Shown one piece after another: positions 38,448-47,851 of a DNA stretch of 64,000 nucleotides. The position numbers were made by a program, and so were the translations under genes. The DNA is from Deltaproteobacteria bacterium (GTDB lineage: Bacteria; Myxococcota; Kuafuiibacteriia; Kuafuiibacteriales; Kuafuiibacteriaceae), in contig JACKEN010000017.1 of NCBI GenBank assembly GCA_020632995.1, forward strand, positions 62,001 to 126,000, written 5' to 3'. The notes under the pieces were generated by a model. That model saw nothing but the letters and a program-made list of their open reading frames with translations. It was not told the DNA's origin and ran no database searches. Position 1 is the stretch's first letter, and the number at the start of each line of letters is the position of its first letter.

Positions 38448-39200
38448 ATGTCCGAGGACGACCAGAAGAAGGTCAGCCCGCTGTGGCACTTCATGCGCAC
38501 GATGGCGCCCACCCCGCCTCCGGCGCGGGCGACGGCCGCTGACGAGCTCCCCCCCCGCGAGATCACCGAGCAAGACCTCCTGCCGCTCCGCGAAGACGTG
38601 GAGTGGCGGCCGGCGTACATCCTCGAGGCCCTGGGGCCGGCCGAGAAGGAGGCCGACTTCCTCGGCAACCTGCTGGTGGCGTGCGCGGTGATCCAGGGGC
38701 CGCACCGGCTCTACGAGATGACGGAGCGCCTGCGCCACATGATGACCGCGTTCGTGGTGCGGATCCGCGCGATGCGGGGCGACGACGCGCTCGCCTCCCG
38801 CCGCGCGGATCTCGACATGCTCGTGAAGCGCCTCAACAGCGGGATCAAGGAGCTGGTGAACACCCGGGCCCGGGCCGCCAACGACATGGACAGCGACGTG
38901 CTGCGGCCCGACGGCCTGCGCGTCCTGGATCTGCGGGTGCTCACCAGCCAGATCACCACTTCGGTCGAGGCCCAGGAGGTCGTGCGCCGGCGCAACGTGG
39001 CTGGCATCGACTACGGGATCGCGGTGGCGCGCCGCGCGCCGGACATGGCCTACGCCGAGGACTGGCTGGATCGGGCGCTCGGGAACGCGCGCCTCAACGG
39101 CATCCTGTTGTACTGGCCCCCCGCCTACGGGCGGGTGGTGGTGGTCTACGAGGACGGCAGGCTCGCCTACGATCCTGGGGCTTCCCTCGACGACGGCTGA
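38448..39200 (+). CDS. hypothetical protein, 250 aa, helical core
   Basis: A cytoplasmic-looking protein. A disordered Pro/Arg-rich start (to about residue 45) is followed by a helical core rich in Arg and Asp (TERLRHMMTAFVVRIRAMRGDD, RRADLDMLVKRLNSGIKELVNTRARA by its sections) and a mixed alpha/beta end (GILLYWPPAYGRVVVVYEDG). I recognise no family. It lies 57 nt after the lipoprotein on the same strand and 150 nt before the Ser/Thr kinase. Confidence 0.65.
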   Translation: MSEDDQKKVSPLWHFMRTMAPTPPPARATAADELPPREITEQDLLPLREDVEWRPAYILEALGPAEKEADFLGNLLVACAVIQGPHRLYEMTERLRHMMTAFVVRIRAMRGDDALASRRADLDMLVKRLNSGIKELVNTRARAANDMDSDVLRPDGLRVLDLRVLTSQITTSVEAQEVVRRRNVAGIDYGIAVARRAPDMAYAEDWLDRALGNARLNGILLYWPPAYGRVVVVYEDGRLAYDPGASLDDG

Positions 39201-39350
39201 TCATTCTCCACCCATCGCGCCGCGCGCGCGAGGAGTCCCCCTCATCGCGTCCCACGATCGCGCGGGGCTGTCTGGTCCGCTTGCAAGAACGAGGACTTGG
39301 TGAGGTCAGAGGCTCGCGGCGGGGAGGTGGGTTCTGCTAGCATCCCGCCC

Positions 39351-41210
39351 GTGGACCAGCTCGGCTCCTACCGGCTGCGCAAGCGGCTCGCCGTGGGCGG
39401 CATGGGCGAGGTCTATCTGGGCGAAAAGATCGGGCCCGAAGGGTTCGTCAAGCCGGTGGTGCTCAAGTGCGTGCTGCCGCAGCTGGCGAAGGATCGCGCC
39501 TTCGTCCAGCTCTTCTTGGACGAGGCGCGCCTCGCCGCGCTCCTCAACCACCCGAACATCGCCCAGGTCTACGACTTCGGTCTCGTCGACGACGTCTACT
39601 ACATCGCGATGGAGTACGTCCCCGGCTACACGGTGGACGACATCCGGCGGAAGCTGAAGTCCATCGGGCAGTTCATGCCCCTGCAGCACATCGCCAACAT
39701 CGCGAGCCAGGTCTGCCAGGGCCTGCACTACGCCCACAGCCTCACCGACGCCAACGGCGTCTCGCTCGGCCTGGTGCACCGGGACGTGTCGCCTCACAAC
39801 CTGATCGTCTCGATCGACGGCAGCGTGAAGATCGTCGACTTCGGGATCGCGAAGGCGCGGGCCGGCCTGACCCGGGTGCAGGCCAAGGGGGCGGTCGGCA
39901 AGTTTGGTTACATGAGCCCGGAGCAGGCGCGGGGCGAGCAGGTCGACGCTCGGAGCGACACCTTCTCGCTCGGCATCTGCCTCTGGGAGCTCTGCACGAA
40001 CGAGCGCCTCCACGACCCGAGCCTCGATCGCGCGCCGGACTACTCGCCCGCGCGGCCGATCCCGCCGGTGGACTCGTTCCGACACGAGGTGCCGCGCCAG
40101 TTCCAGCAGATCATCGACGTGGCCCTGGCCATCGACGTCGAGGATCGCTACGGCACCACCCAGGACATGCACCTGGCCCTGGAGCGCTTCCAGGCCGCGA
40201 TGACCCACTATGCAGGCCAGGCTGCGCTGGCCCAGTACATCAAGGATCTGGTGGAGGGGCGGGTCGAGAACCCAGAGGGTCACACCGGCAGCGTGGTGGA
40301 GCCCGCCGGCCGCGGCGCGGGGCCGCGATCCTCGGGGCCGGCGGTCGAGAACATGGACGGGGCGCAGAAGTACGAGGAGGTCTTCGGGGTCACGATGTCC
40401 TCGAAGCGGCCTCGGCCCTCGATGCGGGCGGTGCCGAAGTCCTGGGAGACCACCGAGGCGCCCCCGCGCCCCAGCCCGCCGCCCAAGACCGAGCGGCCGG
40501 GCCCGCGGATGGTGGACCTCTCGGGGGGGCGGAGCGTGCCCGAGCTCGAGACCCCGGAGCTGGCCTCGCACACTCCGCGGCGGGCCCCCACCGGGCGCGC
40601 CACCCCGCTGCCGGTGCCCAAGGGCGCGCCCTCGGGGCCGCGCTCCAAGGCCCCCGTGGTGATCGGCGCCTTGTTGGTGCTGCTGGGCGGGATCGGGGCG
40701 GTGGGCTACGTCTATCGCGATCAGATCAAGGCCATGGCGGGGCAGCTGAACGCGCCCCGAGGCACCACCGACGCGCGCCTCACCGCGCAGGTGCGGGTGG
40801 TCACCGACCCGCCGGGGGCCGACGTCTTCGTCGATCAGGAGAACCGAGGCGCGGCGCCGGTGACGGTGGACCTGATCCCCAAGTTCCAGCACCGCATCAT
40901 CGTGCGCAAGGCAGGTTTCGCCACCGAGGAGCGCCACGTCGAGGGCGCGGTGGCCGAGGCGCCCCCGACCCTCACCTTCAAGCTCGAGAAGGCGGCGCGC
41001 CTCGAGATCAGCTCGGTGCCGCCGGGCGCCAACGTCAGCGTCAACGGCCGGCAGATCGATCAGACCACCCCGGTGACGCTGGACGACGTCCCCGCCGACA
41101 CCGCGCTGAAGGTCCGGGTGGAGATCAAGGGCATGCCGCCCCAGATCCGCACGATCACCGTCAAGGAAGGCAAGAAGGGCCGGGTCAAGATCGACCTGGT
41201 CAACGGCTAG
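39351..41210 (+). CDS. membrane Ser/Thr protein kinase with PEGA domains
   Basis: 619 residues if begun at GTG 39351, which gives the usual kinase lead-in (LGSYRLRKRLAVGGMGEVYLG); TTG 39297 or GTG 39327 are alternatives. The kinase domain (1-280) has the glycine loop, the VLK lysine, the HRDVSPHN catalytic loop, DFGIAKA and MSPEQARG, so it should be active. A Pro-rich linker follows, then one membrane span (VVIGALLVLLGGIGAVGYVY, about 440-460), then two extracytoplasmic PEGA-like repeats (VVTDPPGADVFVDQENRG and ISSVPPGANVSVNGRQID). Such kinases are common in Myxococcota and transduce envelope or developmental signals; the target is unknown. Confidence 0.92.
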   Translation: MDQLGSYRLRKRLAVGGMGEVYLGEKIGPEGFVKPVVLKCVLPQLAKDRAFVQLFLDEARLAALLNHPNIAQVYDFGLVDDVYYIAMEYVPGYTVDDIRRKLKSIGQFMPLQHIANIASQVCQGLHYAHSLTDANGVSLGLVHRDVSPHNLIVSIDGSVKIVDFGIAKARAGLTRVQAKGAVGKFGYMSPEQARGEQVDARSDTFSLGICLWELCTNERLHDPSLDRAPDYSPARPIPPVDSFRHEVPRQFQQIIDVALAIDVEDRYGTTQDMHLALERFQAAMTHYAGQAALAQYIKDLVEGRVENPEGHTGSVVEPAGRGAGPRSSGPAVENMDGAQKYEEVFGVTMSSKRPRPSMRAVPKSWETTEAPPRPSPPPKTERPGPRMVDLSGGRSVPELETPELASHTPRRAPTGRATPLPVPKGAPSGPRSKAPVVIGALLVLLGGIGAVGYVYRDQIKAMAGQLNAPRGTTDARLTAQVRVVTDPPGADVFVDQENRGAAPVTVDLIPKFQHRIIVRKAGFATEERHVEGAVAEAPPTLTFKLEKAARLEISSVPPGANVSVNGRQIDQTTPVTLDDVPADTALKVRVEIKGMPPQIRTITVKEGKKGRVKIDLVNG

Positions 41211-41286
41211 TGCCCGCGCGCACTCGGCCGGGTCTGCGCCCCTGACCGATGGACGGCCGGCCCGGGAACGGGTTTGGTCTCGCGCC

Positions 41287-41928
41287 ATGCGTCTGTTCCT
41301 CGGCCTCGTCTTCGCCCTGATCCCCCTCGCCGCGGCCTGCTCGGGCGGCGGCGATGATCCCGACGGCGGCCTGTCCGCGTCCTCGTGTGGCGTCGCGGCC
41401 GAGGCGGCGGCGGCGGAGTGCGCAGGGCTCGATCAGTGCGGGGCGGGCGCCCAGAACTACGCCGTCGACCCGACCTGCGAGCACTGCCCGGGGCGCGCCG
41501 ACAGCCAGCTCTGCGAGGCCGGGGCCTGCCGCGACGTGAGCGGCCTCGAGCTCGTGCTCGTGCAGCTGGCGGTGACCGACAAGGCGGTGGGGGCGCCCAG
41601 CTTCACCATCGCCACCCTGAACCCGATCTCGGCCGACGGGACGCGGGTCACCTGCGAGAAGCTCCTCTCCAGCGCGTGCACGGTGGTGGGGAACAGCGGC
41701 CTCAACTTCACCAACTCCACCCACAAGCAGTTCGGCGGCGGCGGGGCGGCGACCGGGATGGTCTATCAGACCGGCATCTCGGGCGAGCCGGGCACCGACC
41801 GCATCGTGCTCGTCCAGGCGACCTCCGCGTTGGGCGGTGACGGCGACGTGGTGGCCCGGGCCTGCGTGGAGGGGGTCACCATCCCGCTCCCGGCCGAGCA
41901 GCCCCGCCTCGGCATCACCCTGGAGTGA
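41287..41928 (+). CDS. Cys-containing lipoprotein, unknown function
   Basis: 213 residues. A clear lipoprotein signal (FALIPLAAAC) is followed by a Cys-rich segment (SCGVAAEAAAAECAGLDQC, CEHCPGRADSQLCEAGAC) and a beta-rich domain of about 120 residues (LELVLVQLAVTDKAVGAPSFTI, GMVYQTGISGEPGTDRIVLVQ). No family was recognised. It lies 76 nt downstream of the Ser/Thr kinase in the same direction. Confidence 0.7.
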   Translation: MRLFLGLVFALIPLAAACSGGGDDPDGGLSASSCGVAAEAAAAECAGLDQCGAGAQNYAVDPTCEHCPGRADSQLCEAGACRDVSGLELVLVQLAVTDKAVGAPSFTIATLNPISADGTRVTCEKLLSSACTVVGNSGLNFTNSTHKQFGGGGAATGMVYQTGISGEPGTDRIVLVQATSALGGDGDVVARACVEGVTIPLPAEQPRLGITLE

Positions 41929-41948
41929 GCGCGGTGGGCTCCCTTGAG

Positions 41949-41971
41949 TGGAATCGTTTGGAAGCATTCCA
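41949..41971. promoter_or_regulatory. inverted repeat upstream of the MerR-like gene
   Basis: TGGAAT at 41949-41954 and ATTCCA at 41966-41971 are perfect inverted copies 11 nt apart, in a locally AT-rich island just 5' of the candidate -35 box. It could be a dimeric regulator operator. Confidence 0.35.
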
Positions 41972-42000
41972 TTCGGTAGCGCTTCGTTTCGCAGGGGGTC

Positions 42001-42029
42001 TTGACACGATCCTGGGTTGACCCTAGCGT
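42001..42029 (+). promoter_or_regulatory. candidate sigma-70 promoter giving a leaderless transcript
   Basis: TTGACA at 42001-42006 is a perfect -35 hexamer; TAGCGT at 42024-42029 is a fair -10, 17 nt away. Transcription would start near 42036-42040, at or just before the chosen GTG start (42040), implying a leaderless mRNA. The same TTG can be read as a start codon, which is less likely. Confidence 0.45.
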
Positions 42030-42039
42030 CCAGGCTGCC

Positions 42040-42603
42040 GTGGCCCTCTCGTCTCGACAGCTTCAAGACATCGAGAGGGCGTACTCCGAAGGCCTCTCCT
42101 CCAAGGAGATCATCCAGGTCCTCGGTGAGCACGGCGAGCCCCTCTCCGAGGCCACCCTCCGCAAGTACGTGCAGCTTGGCTTGCTCCCCCGCAGCCGTCG
42201 GGTGGGCCAGAAGGGGAAGCACCGCGGGTCCCGGGGCATCTACCCGGTCGAGGTCATCCGCCGGGTCGACGAGATCCGGCGGGCGATGGAGCAGGGCGAC
42301 ACCCTCGAGAGCCTGGCCCGGGCCGCGCAGGCCACCCGAGCGAAGCTCTCGTCGGTGCGGGTGGCCCTCGACGAGGCCCTCGACGCGGCCGAGGTCGACT
42401 TCGGGGGCCGCGAGCTGGATCGACGGGCCCGGGCCGCGCTCAAGGCGGAGCTGGGGGCCCTCAGGAAGGGCGCCAAGGATTGGCTCAAGGCGGTGGACCG
42501 CTGGATGGGCGAGGTCGAGCAGGCCGAGCGCTCCGGGGCCAAGGCCGCGGGCGCGACGAACGGACGGGCCGTGGCCACGCGCGGTCGCCGAGGGGTGGTC
42601 TGA
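42040..42603 (+). CDS. MerR-like DNA-binding regulator
   Basis: 187 residues from GTG 42040 (VALSSRQLQDIERAYSEG). A MerR-type winged helix is visible: helix-turn-helix LSSKEIIQVLGEHG, then SEATLRKYVQLGLLPRSRRVGQKGKHRG, with the wing residue pattern GIYPVEVIRRVDEIRRAMEQG. The C-terminal half is a helical coiled-coil dimer region with a Lys/Arg tail. Its stop overlaps the ATG of the next gene (ATGA), so it acts with that sigma-region-4-like protein. Target genes unknown. Confidence 0.82.
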   Translation: MALSSRQLQDIERAYSEGLSSKEIIQVLGEHGEPLSEATLRKYVQLGLLPRSRRVGQKGKHRGSRGIYPVEVIRRVDEIRRAMEQGDTLESLARAAQATRAKLSSVRVALDEALDAAEVDFGGRELDRRARAALKAELGALRKGAKDWLKAVDRWMGEVEQAERSGAKAAGATNGRAVATRGRRGVV

Positions 42604-43343
42604 TGGCTGGCGACAAGGGCAAGCGTCCCTCAGGGCAGGACCCCTCCAAGGTCCCCGGCAAGGTGGGCTGGGCGTCCGAGATCGGCGACGCCGACACCTG
42701 GCACTGGGACAGCAGCCTCCCGGCGAGCGAGGCCTTGAGCGAGCTGCCGGAGCCGGCGGAGCTGGCCGAGGAGCCCGAGGCCACCGACGACGAGGGCGAC
42801 GAGGATCTCCCCACCGAGATCCCGGGGGCGAGCGACAGCGAGGTGCCGATGGCGGCCAGGAGCGCCGCCGCGGACAGCCGGAGGCGCTCCAAGACCATCG
42901 CGCGCAAGCAGATGCTGCGCGAGCGGCGGCGCCTGGTCTCCCAGGGCCTGCTCCCCGAGATCCTCGACTACGAGCGGCCGATGACCCGGGCCCAGTGCCG
43001 CGAAGACAAGCGGCCTTGCCTCTACGTCTCGTGCCGGTACCACCTCTACCTGGACGTCAACCCGATGACCGGGTCGATCAAGATCAACTTCCCCGACAAG
43101 GAGGTCTGGCAGCTCGAGCAGACCTGCGCGCTGGACGTGGCCGAGCGCGGGGGGATCACGCTGGAGGAGGTGGGGGACATCATGAACCTCACCCGCGAGC
43201 GGATCCGGCAGGTCGAGGTGAGCGGCCTCGACAAGCTCCGGCAGGGGGACGCGACCCTCGAGACCTTCCTCGACGGGCACGAGCTTGTGGTCGGAGGTCC
43301 CACCCCGGCAGGGCAGGCCCTCCTCCCCGTGCTGGACGACTGA
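42603..43343 (+). CDS. sigma-70 region 4-like DNA-binding protein
   Basis: 246 residues. The first 110 residues are polar and acidic. A central Cys/Arg segment (RAQCREDKRPCLYVSCRYHLYLD) has three cysteines that may bind metal. The C-terminal helix-turn-helix (ITLEEVGDIMNLTRERIRQVE) is that of sigma-70 region 4, which contacts -35 boxes. No region 2 is present, so it cannot be a full sigma factor. The coupled MerR-like partner upstream suggests a two-protein regulator conserved in this lineage. Confidence 0.8.
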   Translation: MAGDKGKRPSGQDPSKVPGKVGWASEIGDADTWHWDSSLPASEALSELPEPAELAEEPEATDDEGDEDLPTEIPGASDSEVPMAARSAAADSRRRSKTIARKQMLRERRRLVSQGLLPEILDYERPMTRAQCREDKRPCLYVSCRYHLYLDVNPMTGSIKINFPDKEVWQLEQTCALDVAERGGITLEEVGDIMNLTRERIRQVEVSGLDKLRQGDATLETFLDGHELVVGGPTPAGQALLPVLDD

Positions 43344-43410
43344 GAGCCACCCGGTCGGCTTTGCCGGCCAGGAGTTTCAGCCTTCCCGCGGGATCTGGTA
43401 GATCGGCCCG

Positions 43411-45009
43411 GTGTCCGACCGCGCATCCTTGAAAGTTGAACGGGCGCTCCTGAGCGTCACCGACAAGACCGGCGTGGTGGATCTCGCACGTGGCCTGGCC
43501 GCGCGGGGCGTGGAGATCCTGTCCACCGGCGGCACCGCCAAGGCGATCCGCGACGCGGGGGTGCCGGTGGTGCCCCTCGAGGACTTCACGGGCTTCCCCG
43601 AGATGCTCGACGGCCGCGTGAAGACGCTGCACCCGAAGGTGCACGGCGCCATCCTTGGCCGCCGCGATCTCGAGAGCCACCGCGACCAGATGGCGGCGCA
43701 CGGGATCCCGCCCATCGACCTCGTAGTCGTGAACCTCTACGACTTCGCGGGCGCGGTGAGCCGACCCGACGCCTCGTTCGAGGACGTGGTCGAGCAGATC
43801 GACATCGGCGGCCCCACCATGCTGCGCTCGGCCGCGAAGAACCACGCGTCGGTGATGGTGGTGGTGGACCCGGACGACTACCCCCGCGTGCTCGAGGTGG
43901 TCGAGAAGGGCGAGGAGCCCGGCGAGGCGTTCCGGCGCAACCTGGCGCTCAAGGTCTTCGAGCACACCACGCGCTACGACGCCGCGATCAGCACCTGGCT
44001 GGCCGGGCAGGTCGGCGACCCGCCCGACACCCCACCCGCGCAGGTCTCGCGCGTGTACCGGCGGGTGGAGGCGCTCCGCTACGGCGAGAACCCCCACCAG
44101 TCCGCCGCGTTCTACCGCGACGCCCACGGCGCGCCGAGCTTCCTGGCCGCGGCCGAGAAGGTCCAGGGCAAGGCGCTGTCGTACAACAACCTGCTCGATC
44201 TCGACGCCGCGCTCGGGCTCGCGATCGACCTCGGGGCCATCCGGGACGACGTGTCCTGCGTGTACATCAAGCACAACAACCCGTGCGGGGCGGCGAGCGC
44301 AAGCTCGGTTGCGGAGGCGATCGCCCGGGCGCGTGAGGTCGACAGCCTCTCCGCCTTCGGCGCGGTGGTCGCGGTGAACCGGCCCCTCGACAAGGCGGCG
44401 GCCGAGGTGTTCACCGAGACCTTCGTCGAGGCGATCATCGCCCCCGGCTACGACGAGGACGCCCTCGAGGTGATGGCCAAGAAGAAGAACCTCCGGGTGC
44501 TGAGCCTGCCCGACCTGGCCGCGTGGCAGATCCCCACCGCCACCCGGTACGAGCTGCGCCAGGTGCGGGGCGGGGCGCTGCTCCAGTCCGCCGACTCCAC
44601 CCCGCGCTTCCCGGACGAGATCGGCAAGGCCCAGACCGTCACCACCCGCGCCGCCACCGACGAGGAGCGCCGGGGGCTGGCCTACGCGTGGACGGTGGCC
44701 AAGCACGTCCGCTCCAACGCCATCGTGTTCGCCCGGGAGGACCGGGTGGTGGCGGTGGGCGCGGGCCAGATGAGCCGGGTGGACTCGGTGAAGATCTGCC
44801 GCCTCAAGGCGGGCGAGGCCCTGGCGGGGTCCGTGGTGGCGTCCGACGCCTTCTTCCCGTTCCGCGACGGGGTGGACGTGCTGGCCGAGGCGGGGGCCCT
44901 GGCCATCGTCCAGCCGGGCGGGAGCATCCGGGACGAGGAGGTCATCCAAGCCGCCAACGAGCACCAGGTGGCGATGATGTTCACTGGCGTGCGACACTTC
45001 CGCCATTAG
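43411..45009 (+). CDS. purH: bifunctional AICAR formyltransferase/IMP cyclohydrolase
   Basis: 532 residues from GTG 43411. It carries out the last two steps of IMP synthesis. The N-terminal MGS-like cyclohydrolase domain (ALLSVTDKTGVVDLARGLAARGVEILSTGGTAKAIRDAG in part: LLSVTDKTG, ILSTGGTAK) is followed by the AICAR transformylase domain with KHNNPCGAAS and RYGENPHQ. The C-terminal MMFTGVRHFRH is the family ending. It heads purH-TPR protein-purD-HAD. Confidence 0.97.
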   Translation: MSDRASLKVERALLSVTDKTGVVDLARGLAARGVEILSTGGTAKAIRDAGVPVVPLEDFTGFPEMLDGRVKTLHPKVHGAILGRRDLESHRDQMAAHGIPPIDLVVVNLYDFAGAVSRPDASFEDVVEQIDIGGPTMLRSAAKNHASVMVVVDPDDYPRVLEVVEKGEEPGEAFRRNLALKVFEHTTRYDAAISTWLAGQVGDPPDTPPAQVSRVYRRVEALRYGENPHQSAAFYRDAHGAPSFLAAAEKVQGKALSYNNLLDLDAALGLAIDLGAIRDDVSCVYIKHNNPCGAASASSVAEAIARAREVDSLSAFGAVVAVNRPLDKAAAEVFTETFVEAIIAPGYDEDALEVMAKKKNLRVLSLPDLAAWQIPTATRYELRQVRGGALLQSADSTPRFPDEIGKAQTVTTRAATDEERRGLAYAWTVAKHVRSNAIVFAREDRVVAVGAGQMSRVDSVKICRLKAGEALAGSVVASDAFFPFRDGVDVLAEAGALAIVQPGGSIRDEEVIQAANEHQVAMMFTGVRHFRH

Positions 45010-45027
45010 TGGGGACGACGAGGGAGC

Positions 45028-47850
45028 ATGAGAATCCAGTGCGAGAACTGTGACGCGACGTACACCATCGACGACGCGCAGCTCTCGGATCAGCCCATCG
45101 GCGCGCAGTGCCCGTACTGCGGGCACGTGAAGCTGGTGCGGAGGGGCGACGGCGGTGGTGCGCCGGCGTACGCGCCGCCCGCGCCGCCCTCGGTGCCGAG
45201 CTACGGCGGGGGCAGCGCGAGCCCCTTCGGTGGATCCGGCCCCATGTCCTCGCCCTTCGGGGCGCCCTCGTCACCGCCCGCCTTCGGAGGCGGGCCCAGC
45301 ACCGGGTTCGGCGGCAGCGCGCCGACCAGCGGGGGCTACAGCAACCCGCCCGCCGGCTTCGGCGGTGGCACGCCGTTCGGCGGGTCGAGCCCGAGCAGCA
45401 ACCCCTTCGGGGGTGGCTCGCCCTTCGGCACCGGCCCCGCGGTGGGCGGCCTGAGCAGCAACGACCTCATCAGCGCCGACCTCAGCAGCGACGACCTCGG
45501 CCGGCGGCCGGGCGGGGGCGGCCGTCTCGCGTCCGACCTCGCGGTGCCCGCGGCGGGGGCGGGGCCGGGCGGCGACGCCCGCTGTCAGGTCTGCGGCACG
45601 CCCCTCACCGATGAGTTCGACAAGGTCATCGGGCTCTGCGACGAGCACCAGCGCGACCGGCGCTCGGACGACGTCGGGGGCCTCGGGGCCGACACCACCG
45701 CCCACTGGCACGTCCGCACCGCGTCGGGCCTCACCGAGGGGCCCATGAACCTGGAGGACCTCCGCAACCAGATCCGGAACGGGGTCTTCTCGGTCGCGGA
45801 CGAGTTCTCCAACGACGGCATCCAGTTCGGGGCGATCTCCCGCTACAAGGAGCTGGCCTACCTGGCGAGCCTCGCTACCGCCGAGACCCGCAGCCCGCCG
45901 CGTCCCACCGCGGTCGGCGTCGGGCGGCCGAGGCCGTCGGTGGGGCGCCTGCTCACCCCCGCGCTCCTCGTGGTGCTGCTGGGCGGCGTGGGCTTCCTCG
46001 CGTACCAGCAGCGCGCGGTGCTCATCCGGCTCTACACCGGGATGACCCAGGGCGGCGGCACCAAGGGGCCGGTCACCCCGAACCCCCTGAAGCGCTACCT
46101 CGCCACCTGGCGCCTGCGCCACCCCGACCTCACCGGCTCGCCGAGCGAGCACCTGGCGACCGCCCGGGCCCGGCACCTCGAGGACACCCAGGCCGGCTAC
46201 CAGGCGGCCGAGCGCGCCTACGAGCGGGCCCTGCTCCTGAACGAGAACGAGCCGGAGGCGATCGCCGGCTACGTCGAGAACCTCGCCCTGTGGCGCTACG
46301 AGTCGGCCACCCTGGACGAGCTCCGGGTGGCAGAGGCGGCCGCGAACTACGCGAGGGAGGTCGACCCCAACGCGCCCGGGCCGTTCCGGGCCCAGGCCGC
46401 CCTGGCCCTCGCCAAGGGCGACCTGAACGGGTGCCGCGCGGGGGCGGACGGGGCGCTCCAGCGCGCGGCCACCGACGGCCGCGCCAAGCTCCTCCTCGCC
46501 GGCTGCTACCTGCAAGGCAACGTGCAGCTCGCGATCTCGGAGGCGGAGCGCGCGAAGCAGCTGCTGCCCGAGCTGCGGCGGGCCGACCGGCTCCTCGCGC
46601 GCGCCTACGCCGAGGCGGGGCGCTTCACCGCCGCCTTCAAGGTGCTGGACCAGCGCCTGAAGGCGGAGCCCGACAACTCGGCCCTCCACCTCGAGTACGG
46701 CGACATCGCAAAGAGCCTCGCCGAGTACGACCTGGCCGAGGAGCACCTCAGGCGGGCGGCGAGCCTGCCGGGCGACCCCCAGGGCGCGTACCTGGCCCAG
46801 GCCGAGCTGGCCTACGAGCGGGGTGACTTCGCGGGCGCGGCCAGCCTCTTCGATCGCGCGGCGCGGGAGCGCGCCATGCACGGCGTGCGGGCGGCCAAGG
46901 TGTACGCCGGGTGGGCCTCGGCCGAGCTGATGCGGAGCCGGGCGCCCCGCGCAATCCAGCTTGCCGACCAGGCCCTCGGCTTCGTCCCCTCGGACGCCGC
47001 CGCGCTCCTGGTGCGGGGGCAGGCCAGCCTGCTCACCGGCTCCGCCACCACGGCCGAGGTCTACGCTCGGCGGACCCTCGACGCCCGGGCGGGGGAGCCC
47101 TCGGCCCTCGTGCTCTCGGCCAGGGCCGCCGCCGCGCTCCGGCAGAACGAGCGCGCGATCAAGAGCCTGGACGAGGCGATCCAGAACGACCCCCGCGACC
47201 CGCGGCTGAAGGGGATCCTGGCCGCGCTGTACCTCAGCGTGGGCGGCTCGCCCCAGGCCTACGCCCTGATGCGGCGCGCGGCGGAGATCGATCCGCTCGA
47301 GGCCGACGCGCGCAACCGGGTCGGCCCGCTCGCCCTGTCCGCCATCCCGGTGCGGGAGGCGCTCGCCCAGTTCAGGAAGTCCGCGGCGGAGGAGCGCAAC
47401 GCCTCGGTGGCCAGCTCGGCCATGGGGATGCTGTATTACCACCTCGGCGATCGGGCGCGGGCGAACACCGCCATCGCGCGGGCGCTCCGGCTCGACTCGG
47501 CCAACGTGGCGGCGCTCATCTACGACGCCCAGCTCGCCCTCGATCGCAACGACGAGCGCCGGGCCGAGGCCTCGGCCCAGAAGCTCCTGGCGGTGGAGCG
47601 TGGGTCGGCCCTCGGCCACCTGCTCCTCGGGCGCGCCCTCGCCCAGGGGCGCGACGTCGACCGCGCCCACGCCGAGTTCGAGGCGGCGCTCCGCAGCAAC
47701 CCGGGGCTCCTGGCGGCCAAGATCGAGATGGCGGGGCTGGGCATCGAGGGTGGCGACCGCGAGCGCGCGATCGAGGAGCTCCTCACCGCCTTCCGCGTCG
47801 ACCCGCACAACCTGCGGGTGCGGCGCCTGCTGTACAAAGCGGGGATCTGA
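45028..47850 (+). CDS. MJ0042-type zinc-finger, GYF-like and TPR membrane protein
   Basis: 940 residues. An N-terminal MJ0042 zinc finger (CENCDATYTIDD...CPYCG) is followed by a Gly/Pro/Ser/Phe-rich linker to about residue 150 and a second Cys cluster (CQVCGTPLTDEFDKVIGLC). A GYF_2-like domain comes next (WHVRTASGLTEGPMNLEDL, about 230-280), then one membrane span (LLTPALLVVLLGGVGFLAY, about 310-330) and a long array of TPR-type helices to the end. This architecture is common in Myxococcota and may scaffold envelope complexes. It lies 18 nt after purH and 1 nt before purD, an odd place for it. Confidence 0.88.
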   Translation: MRIQCENCDATYTIDDAQLSDQPIGAQCPYCGHVKLVRRGDGGGAPAYAPPAPPSVPSYGGGSASPFGGSGPMSSPFGAPSSPPAFGGGPSTGFGGSAPTSGGYSNPPAGFGGGTPFGGSSPSSNPFGGGSPFGTGPAVGGLSSNDLISADLSSDDLGRRPGGGGRLASDLAVPAAGAGPGGDARCQVCGTPLTDEFDKVIGLCDEHQRDRRSDDVGGLGADTTAHWHVRTASGLTEGPMNLEDLRNQIRNGVFSVADEFSNDGIQFGAISRYKELAYLASLATAETRSPPRPTAVGVGRPRPSVGRLLTPALLVVLLGGVGFLAYQQRAVLIRLYTGMTQGGGTKGPVTPNPLKRYLATWRLRHPDLTGSPSEHLATARARHLEDTQAGYQAAERAYERALLLNENEPEAIAGYVENLALWRYESATLDELRVAEAAANYAREVDPNAPGPFRAQAALALAKGDLNGCRAGADGALQRAATDGRAKLLLAGCYLQGNVQLAISEAERAKQLLPELRRADRLLARAYAEAGRFTAAFKVLDQRLKAEPDNSALHLEYGDIAKSLAEYDLAEEHLRRAASLPGDPQGAYLAQAELAYERGDFAGAASLFDRAARERAMHGVRAAKVYAGWASAELMRSRAPRAIQLADQALGFVPSDAAALLVRGQASLLTGSATTAEVYARRTLDARAGEPSALVLSARAAAALRQNERAIKSLDEAIQNDPRDPRLKGILAALYLSVGGSPQAYALMRRAAEIDPLEADARNRVGPLALSAIPVREALAQFRKSAAEERNASVASSAMGMLYYHLGDRARANTAIARALRLDSANVAALIYDAQLALDRNDERRAEASAQKLLAVERGSALGHLLLGRALAQGRDVDRAHAEFEAALRSNPGLLAAKIEMAGLGIEGGDRERAIEELLTAFRVDPHNLRVRRLLYKAGI

Positions 47851-47851
47851 C

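Noticed and set aside
36039..38738. 899-codon antisense frame opposite the Ig-like lipoprotein
   Set aside because: No motif and skewed composition; the sense strand has a signal peptide and conserved domains.
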